This document shows positions 57,581 to 64,000 of a stretch of DNA of 64,000 nt, in pieces. The stretch lies in assembly GCF_000275845.1 (NCBI RefSeq), contig NW_006766886.1, positions 107,637 through 171,636 on the forward strand. Reading direction: 5' to 3'. The position numbers and the translations under genes were made by a program. This DNA is from Dichomitus squalens LYAD-421 SS1 (lineage: Eukaryota; Basidiomycota; Agaricomycetes; Polyporales; Polyporaceae). Numbering within the stretch: the first letter of the stretch is position 1; each line of letters starts with the position of its first letter. Below the pieces are notes generated by a model. That model had not been told where the DNA came from, made no database searches, and saw only the letters and a list, made by a program, of their open reading frames with translations.

Positions 57581-59127
57581 TTACCACTGGCTGTGGCTCG
57601 ACTGGGACTCCGCGAAACGCTCCCAGAATGTCTTGAAATCCAGGTATCTGTCCTCATCCACTTCGTACTCCTCTGTATCCTTGCCATTAAATTCGCGATA
57701 CCGCACCTTGCACTTCTTCCTGTGGCCGACCTTCGGATCGCCGCCGAGGTTGTCGTTGTTGATCCGCACCCCGCCGCGTTCCACCAACGCGCGGTAGAAG
57801 CGGTAGTACACTCCCTGATTCTTCACGTCCGACCCGCCATACTCGATCGACTTGATGTCCTGCTCGAGGTGCAGCGAGCTGTGCTCCTTTGCGTAGCGAC
57901 CCTTCGCCCAGCCGTCCTGCCAGTAGAAGATGGCGCACGACTTCTTGAGGCCGAGCCACGGGTCGCTGCCGAGATTCTCATTTGAGATGGGGAACCCGCG
58001 CGGAGCGTCAATACACTCCTGGAGCCTCTGGTGTGCCCCGGGGTCGACGATGAGCCGCGCGCCGTACACGATGACCTTGTTCCGCAGTCCGTGCGCGATG
58101 TTGTAGCGTTGGAAGCTGATCGCGAGGCTCAGCGTGAGTAGGTCGTCGTCCAGGACGTTGTCAATCGTCAACACGGACGGGTACGCGCTGCCCGCGACGT
58201 TCTGCAGTGCGAGAGGGAACTCCGCGCGCTGGTGCGACTCGGTGAGCTTGAGCACGCTATAGTTGTTCGCGCCCGGGCCGAAGACTTGGAATGGGTTCAG
58301 CGTCGAGAGCACAGCAGCCATGTCGTCCTGCGCGAGTGTGATGTAGTGGTTGTATACGGAGTAGCGGCTGGAGTGGTAGAACCCGCGGCGGTGGAGTTCG
58401 CCGCGATCAAAGCCGTCATCAAACAAGAGGACCACGGCCGCTTCTCCATGCCCGATGAAGTCGGTGAGAGGAAGATCGTGAAGCACAACGTGCTCAGGGT
58501 CTGCAGTCGTGCTGAAGACATGCTTGATCGCCGTGAATTTGTCGAGCAGATCGCGACGATGGTCGACAGTGAGGTCGAGCCCTTTACCCTTCGTCTCTAA
58601 GAGGAGATGGGTGACGTGGCTGACATCGAGGATGATCAACTCGGAGTGGTCCTTGGTGAAGTTGTTGATATCGTTGATAACCTCGTCGATAGAGGCACCG
58701 CAACCACCCTGCCAGTCAAGGACACCTCCGAGCGGACTGAAGTGACCTGTCCGCCAGGTGCCTGAAAAGTAAAGCCAGTCAGCACACAAGGTATTCGCGT
58801 CAGACGGAAGGCAGGCCAACCAACCTGCATCGCCTGGGCTATCCTTTATGAGGAACGGTCGAATGTCAAACCAGCGCACGCCATGCTCGAGTTGCTGGTA
58901 GATGGACAACGTTTGCGTGATCACATTGCTGCGCGTGCCCCCCGGAGCGGTCGATCGCTCGAGCTTGTAAGTGCCGGCGTCATGGGAGCCAGGCAGGCAG
59001 ATTTGGCCTACAGGGTACGCGCCGAAGGTGGAGAGGTGCTCAGACATCCATCGGCGCACGTGGTCGGGAGCCCTGTACAAGTAAAGTGAGCGGAGTGAGA
59101 GAAAGATTCTGCACAGCGAGCGTACAT
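57581..59127 (-). CDS. PI-PLC X-domain-like phosphodiesterase with duplicated C-terminal module
   Basis: The large exon reads APDHVRRWMSEHLSTFG, then VGQICLPGSHDAGTYKLERS with the first catalytic His. LEHGVRWFDIRPFLIKD is typical of PLC-like phosphodiesterases, as is DHSELIILDVSHVTHLL. The best start is split: AT at 59126-59127 joins G at 59072 after a 53-nt intron (59073-59125, GTACGC ... TACAG), giving MAPDHVRRW. The fallback start is the ATG at 59047. Near 58752-58815 a 63-nt GT-AG segment (DAG to TWRTGH) is in frame whether spliced or retained. The C-terminus has two copies of a small motif: ISNENLGSDPWLGLKKSC and INNDNLGGDPKVGHRKKC. No signal peptide is seen. The enzyme may cleave phosphoinositides or GPI-like lipids, but substrate is inferred. 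Confidence 0.82.
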
Positions 59128-59205
59128 TTCGAGTTATGTTGGAAGCTTGGATTTTGAAGTGGTGCAGGAGTAGTGGTACAGAACGCTGCCGTTGTCTGCG
59201 CCCCC

Positions 59206-59211
59206 TTTATA
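59206..59211 (-). promoter_or_regulatory. TATA box of the phosphodiesterase gene
   Basis: On the minus strand CCGGTATAAAGGGGG lies about 80 bp before the split start codon at 59127, a good TATA consensus. This supports transcription starting just upstream of the tiny first coding exon. Confidence 0.6.
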
Positions 59212-60513
59212 CCGGCCTGGTCTATGCTAGAATTCATCGGCAAGCGGTATGCTAGAGTCGCTCAGTACGAAGGGACTGATTAAGGGGTGGAAAGTCAAGA
59301 GACTCGGAGGGGGAACATGCCGGTGACACAGGTACGCCGTCTGACTTCATTTCGAATGCCCAATTCATCACAAAGGCCGCCAACACGGTGCCTTGTAGGT
59401 ACAGTGTCAGAAATGAGTCTCATGAAGTTTCACGAGTCGGGTGAGTGGGAGCCGGAAAGCACATAGCACAACTTTGTATGAACGGTTGTCAGGCGCGAAG
59501 TTTGGCAATTGCGTGGGATTGCAATAGGCACTGCCTCTAGGCGCTCCAAGACTTGCCCACTCCCGGCGGGACTAGTGCGACCATCCGACCAGCGTATGCC
59601 AGTAAACGAAATAAAGATGGACGTTCCTTTGTGGACATGAAGACGCGGGGCACGCCACAGGTACTGCACTCGGTGAGTAGTTGCCCCGGTTGACGGCGAT
59701 TCGAAGAGGCCAGGCACGCAAGCCCGGTGAGTAGGGACTTGCAGTGATGCTGTAGCCTACCCACTGGTTCCTGTCGCCAGTACCGAGTAGTCTGTGGCTG
59801 ACCATGGGGAGTATAAGCTTCACTGATCCCCTACGAGACAGAGTGCTAGACATAACTTTGCCATTGTTAGACGGGGCCGCATACGCATCCATGATGGAAT
59901 GCATTCAAGTTGCACGAGGCTGGGGGTCCTCCCAGTGAACCTGAGAGGTATGTGCAGCGTTGCTATTTCAGCGTTCCTTTCCTCTGCGAGCTCCTTCCTC
60001 ATGTTAACCTCCGTCCGGAGGGTGAGCCAGACAGAGTGGTCACAAGAATGGGCCGCGCCTATAACTTCCGCGGCTAGAAACCGGGCCTTCTGTATATCGA
60101 GCACCATCCCCCGATCAGAATACGTATCCTCCCATTGGTTCGCTACTTGCCTTACGAGTTCCTCTGTCCCATAGTCTCCAATTCCTACCATAGCACATGT
60201 TTGCCGTACCAGCGAGTCTTCCGGAGCCCGAGATAGGCTCTCGGTTCTCAAGTGTACGTAGCACCGATCATCGAAACGGGCCTCAAAGAGAAGCGCTAGC
60301 ATACAGTGGAGAGACATGGCCGTACTGAACGCCTGAAGCTAAGTGAAGGGTGTGGGGAAATTGAACTATATCAACCGGCGGCAACTACGGGTAAGTCTGA
60401 ACGCCGCGCTCGCCAATGCTCCGCAGCTTGTGAACGCGGGTCATGCATCGTGCATCATAGCTAGGCCACCTGCATCTCACAGTTTCTTGTCTTCTTTCGT
60501 CTGCGTGTCGGAC
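59212..60513. other. Spacer with one uncertain minus-strand frame
   Basis: The frame 59820-60317 (-), 165 codons, starts MSLHCMLALLFEARFDDRCY. It contains VGIGDYGTEELVRQVANQWE, RFLAAEVIGAAH and LRTEVNMRKELAEERNAEI. It reads protein-like, but no domain is recognised, so it may be a small real gene or chance. The remaining DNA shows nothing. Confidence 0.35.
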
Positions 60514-62041
60514 ATGCCATCTACACCCTCCCTACATACTGTGCTCCTCTCATCACTTGTCTTCCTGGCAGCACAACCTATCATGGCACAACAGACTAAT
60601 GCCGCACGCGTCCTCATCTATTCGGCGACGGCGGACTTCCGGCACGATTCGATTCCCACCGCCGTGGACGCACTTGTACAGCATGGACCGGGCACTAATA
60701 TCTCATTCGACCACACAGAAGATAAGACGTGGTTCACAGACGATACCCTGGCACAGTATGACGCTGTCCTATTCTTGATGAACACCGGTGAAGGTGAGTA
60801 TCGAGCCTTGCCACGAACAAGTTGTGAAGTGGCTGACGTTCAGCTCGGACAGTATTGGACGACTCTGGAAAGACTGCACTGCGCAAATACCTGGACTTCG
60901 GCGGCAACTTCGTTGCTATACATGCGGCATCGGATGCACTGCGGAATACCACATGGTACCAAAATGAAGTCGGTGCGTACCACATAGCTATCTTCCGGCA
61001 TCACATGCAACAAGAATCGAGACCTCGTACTTGAATCCTTCGGGACCTCACCAGGTGCTGCGTTCGACTATCATCCCGCTTTGACCAATGCCGTGAGTGC
61101 AACAAGCTAACTGTCACTTGGTTTGAAGCATCGTTGAAGCGTATTATAGACAGTCGATGTCATTGGCCCCCCTCATCCTAGTACCGCAGGTCTCCCACAG
61201 GAATGGTCTGTGCAAGACGAAATGTAAGAGCTCCTATCCCATGTTAACCAACCCGTTCGCTGCTTTCGCGTGATACAGGGGAGACACCAAACGGCTGACT
61301 TCTTCTCGATTATGCAGGTACAATTTCAAGTCAGATCCTCGAGCCATCGGAGCTGTAGTTATCCTATCTACGAACGAATCCAGTTACACAGGTCAATTCG
61401 ATGGCAGATCATTTACATTGACCTTGACGGCTAAATCACAATGCTAGACCCCGGACCGCGCAAATTCGACCAAGGCACCCCTCATCCTACCGGTAAGTGT
61501 AATAGGGGATCGCGTGCATACATAGTAGCAAACCGAGCATCGCAGCTTGGTTCCAAGAACACGGCGCAGGTATCGATGCAAACGGTACCGCTGGTCGTAG
61601 CTTTTACACAAGCCTTGGGCACATGAACGAGACATGGCAGGCTCGTCATCGATTTTAGCTTCTGCACCCGCTGAACCCCTGACAGGCTCCTTCGATTAGG
61701 ACTCGTTGTTCATGGGACATGTTATGGGTGGTATCACTTGGACGCTGCAATCCAACACTACTCGTGCGTTCAACGCGACCGCGAAAGTCGGAAATGGGCC
61801 TTCAGGCTCCAACAGTACTTCCACTGCGTCTGGCTCGACCACTGGGACGTCCTCTCATACCAGGTATGTTATTGCGAGAAAACCTGTCTATATACCGCCC
61901 ACCGCTTACCGCTCGATGAGCGATAGTCCTAGTTCGACGGATGCAAGCCCGAATTCGGGTGCCTCACTTGCAACACCAGCCGGGATCTCTCTCCTGGGTT
62001 TGGGAATCTTCGTCTCGTATCTTTGGACGATGTTGATTTAG
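60514..62041 (+). CDS. Secreted, probably GPI-anchored ThuA-like protein
   Basis: The signal peptide is MPSTPSLHTVLLSSLVFLAA, then NAARVLIYSATADFRHDSIP. The ThuA-like (class I amidotransferase-related) core follows over about eight exons: YDAVLFLMNTGE, LRKYLDFGGNFVAIHAASD, FDYHPALTNA, VDVIGPPHPSTAGLPQEWSV, ESSYTDPGPRKFDQGTPHPT, GRSFYTSLGHMNETW and SLFMGHVMGGITWTLQ. A Ser/Thr-rich stalk (NSTSTASGSTTGTSSHT) and a hydrophobic tail ending LGLGIFVSYLWTMLI suggest a GPI signal. ThuA proteins are linked to trehalose or other sugar use, but the role of secreted fungal forms is unknown. The junction before DSLFMGH would need a GC donor (GCTCGT) and is uncertain. A 61860-61925 segment is in frame spliced or unspliced. 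Confidence 0.82.
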
Positions 62042-62373
62042 CCCGAGTATTGCATGTAATGCACGTCACGCAACTTGGAAGCCGTGGACGTGGCATTGGA
62101 CATTTGAATTGTGGATGCACCCCGAGAAGCCCTGCCGACTTGCTGCAGGAAATGTTTAAATGGAGACATTGACCAAAAGTGCAACGCAATACCATACGTT
62201 ATCCAGCCATCCTCACTATGCATCAACTACGTGTGCTCAGGCGAATAGTGGTAATAAGCAAAGGGTATATATATTATGGGCGCTCTGGATACCCGAGTCA
62301 AGAATGGCGTGAGCGCTAAATTTTCAGACCTATAAGCACCGAGTCACTCTCGCGTACTGTTTCCCCTACCACC
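62042..62373 (+). promoter_or_regulatory. Upstream region of ketol-acid reductoisomerase with TATA box
   Basis: The sequence tatatatatta at 62266-62276 lies about 98 bp before the ATG at 62374, a good core promoter. The rest is the 3' flank of the ThuA gene. Nothing else was seen. Confidence 0.55.
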
Positions 62374-63809
62374 ATGTCCTCCTTTGCCCTCCGTGCTGCT
62401 GCTCGTGCCGCTTCCCGTCGTGCGCCCCGCGCCGCGCTTCAGGCGACCAAGGCGTCGTACTCTGTCCTCTCCCGTAATGCCGCCGCACGTTCTGCGGCGC
62501 CCTGTCCTGCTGTCATGGTACGTACGTTTTACCCTGTTCATTTTCGCCCATCCAATACCCTATCCCGCACTAGGCAACGCGCGGCGTGAAGACTCTCAAT
62601 TTTGCTGGCACGGATGAGGTCGTCTACGAGCGCAGCGACTGGCCCCTCGCGAAGCTCCAGGACTACTTCAAGAACGACACCCTCGCGCTCATTGGCTACG
62701 GCTCACAAGGCCACGGCCAGGGCCTCAACGCTCGCGACAACGGCCTGAACGTCATTGTCGGTGTTCGTGAGAATGGCGAGTCGTGGAAGCAGGCGATCGA
62801 GGACGGCTGGGTGCCGGGCAAGACGCTCTTCCCCATTGAGGAGGCGATCAACCGCGGGACGATCATCATGAACCTCCTTTCGGACGCCGCTCAGTCCCAG
62901 ACGTGGCCCAAGATTGCACCCCTCATCACTAAGGGCAAGACCCTCTACTTCTCACACGGTTTCTCGGTCGTGTACAAGGACGACACCAAAGTCGTGCCTC
63001 CCCCCGACGTCGATGTCATCCTCGTCGCGCCCAAGGGCTCTGGCCGCACCGTCCGCACTCTTTTCAAGGAGGGTCGTGGTATCAACTCCTCTGTTGCTGT
63101 CTGGCAGGATGTGACTGGCAAGGCCAAGGAGAAGGCTGTTGCTCTTGGTGTTGGTATCGGCTCCGGCTACCTCTACGATACGACGTTTGAGAAGGAGGTG
63201 TACTCCGACCTCTACGGCGAGCGTGGTGTTGTACGTGGCATATTTCTATCCTTGATCCGGTGCCCAATTGACGTCTCTCTGCAGTTGATGGGTGCTATCC
63301 AGGGTCTTTTCTTGGCTCAGTACAAGGTTCTCCGCCAGAACGGTCACAGCCCGTCGGAAGCGTTCAACGAGACTGTCGAGGAGGCTACCCAGTCCCTCTA
63401 CCCCCTCATCGGCCAGTACGGGTGAGTACCTCAACAGTCCTTAAGAGCATAATGAACCCATTATCTCGGATACTGATCGCCATATGTAGTATGGACTACA
63501 TGTACAACGCGTGCTCCACGACTGCGCGCCGTGGTGCGCTGGACTGGGCGAAGGAGTTCGAGAAGGTCAATCTGCCTGTCTTCGAGCGTCTCTACGAGAG
63601 CGTGAAGAACGGTACGGAGACCCGTCGCAGCTTGGAGTTCAATGGCCGCTCGACCTACCGCGAGGACCTGGCTAAGGAGCTCAAGGAGATCGACGAACAG
63701 GAGATCTGGCGGGCTGGTGCGTCCTTTCCTTTGGTCTACTTACGCGAGTATGTGCTGATCGTCTGCAGGCAAGGTCGTCCGCTCACTCCGCCCGGACAGG
63801 CAATCATAG
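62374..63809 (+). CDS. ILV5: Mitochondrial ketol-acid reductoisomerase
   Basis: Five exons (62374-62517, 62574-63230, 63285-63421, 63490-63716, 63769-63809) give 401 aa with all GT-AG junctions in frame. It performs the isomerisation and NADPH reduction of acetolactate/acetohydroxybutyrate in valine and isoleucine synthesis. Exon 1 is an Arg/Ala-rich mitochondrial presequence (MSSFALRAAARAASRRAPRA). The NADPH site is LALIGYGSQGHGQGLNARDN, followed by GVRENGESWKQA and VDVILVAPKGSGRTVRTLFK. The knotted C-terminal domain carries GERGVLMGAIQGLF, ETVEEATQSLYPLIGQYGMD and CSTTARRGALDWAKEF. The C-terminus is GKVVRSLRPDRQS. Length and motifs match class I fungal Ilv5. A TATA box upstream and strong codon bias suggest high expression. 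Confidence 0.95.
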
Positions 63810-64000
63810 AAGTTTGGCTGGTTCTTTGCCGTGCCGAGCATACTTCATACCTAAAAGCACTCCTGGGGTGCACCGTTGGTTTAGTGCTGTTTTACGAGTA
63901 CCTGACAATTGACGCCATGCGGACCGACCATTCCGTTCTGAGTGCGAGCAAGAAGCGCGTAGTCTGCGATCGAACGCTTGAAGGTTTACTAGTTTTCATG
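63810..64000. other. 3' flank of ILV5
   Basis: Only 190 bp remain after the stop. No further gene is visible. Confidence 0.4.

Noticed and set aside
1..64000. tRNA, rRNA, CRISPR arrays, intact transposons or viral genes
   Set aside because: Scanning by eye gave no tRNA box pair, no rRNA, no regularly spaced repeats, and no reverse transcriptase, transposase or viral motif. Small RNA genes could still be missed without a covariance search.

Overview
This window looks like nuclear DNA of an Agaricomycete, most likely a white-rot polypore (Polyporales). Coding exons are GC-rich and cut by many short GT-AG introns, mostly about 50-110 nt. Genes lie on both strands without operons. Several families are typical of wood-decay basidiomycetes: a macrofage-activating-glycoprotein-like GPI protein, a sedolisin peptidase and degenerate F-box/LRR genes. 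All functions were inferred from translated motifs; no search was run.

Layout. 1-1030 (-): 5' part of VPS34. 1336-2444 (+): Nudix CoA diphosphatase. 3407-4720 (+): secreted GPI-anchored glycoprotein. 6249-9540: decayed F-box/LRR genes with a degenerate GGGAAC minisatellite. 10283-21800: accessory block with three aldehyde dehydrogenase (ALDH) genes of identical intron layout and one MFS transporter; the middle ALDH carries a one-base frameshift. 23327-26107 (-): secreted six-hairpin glycosidase-like protein. 26448-27361 (-): SDE2, divergent from a DUF1295 membrane reductase (27724-29187, +). 29827-31344 (+): MDR alkenal/enone reductase with one junction that lacks a proper splice acceptor. 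31968-32567 (+): small acidic tail-anchored protein.

Second half. 34643-35713 (-): Ras GTPase. 38394-40874 (-): seven-TM receptor with a very long cytoplasmic tail. 41413-44258 (-): DNA polymerase eta with UBZ-like finger and PIP box. 44675-45596 (+): unknown Ala/Arg-rich protein. 45869-48538 (-): AIFM3-like Rieske/FAD oxidoreductase with a GC-AG intron. 49399-50355 (-) and 50804-51727 (+): lineage-type unknown protein and a nucleotidyltransferase-fold protein with a damaged exon junction. 53688-55719 (+): sedolisin. 56550-56981 (-): small hypothetical. 57581-59127 (-): PI-PLC-X-like phosphodiesterase with an apparently split start codon. 60514-62041 (+): GPI-anchored ThuA-like protein. 62374-63809 (+): mitochondrial ketol-acid reductoisomerase.

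The housekeeping genes act separately: VPS34 in endosome/autophagy signalling, Ras and the receptor possibly in nutrient signalling, Pol eta in lesion bypass, SDE2 in splicing/replication, and ketol-acid reductoisomerase in Val/Ile synthesis. The only candidate functional cluster is the ALDH-MFS block, which may serve aldehyde detoxification or catabolism plus efflux. I saw no rRNA, tRNA, CRISPR or intact transposon.
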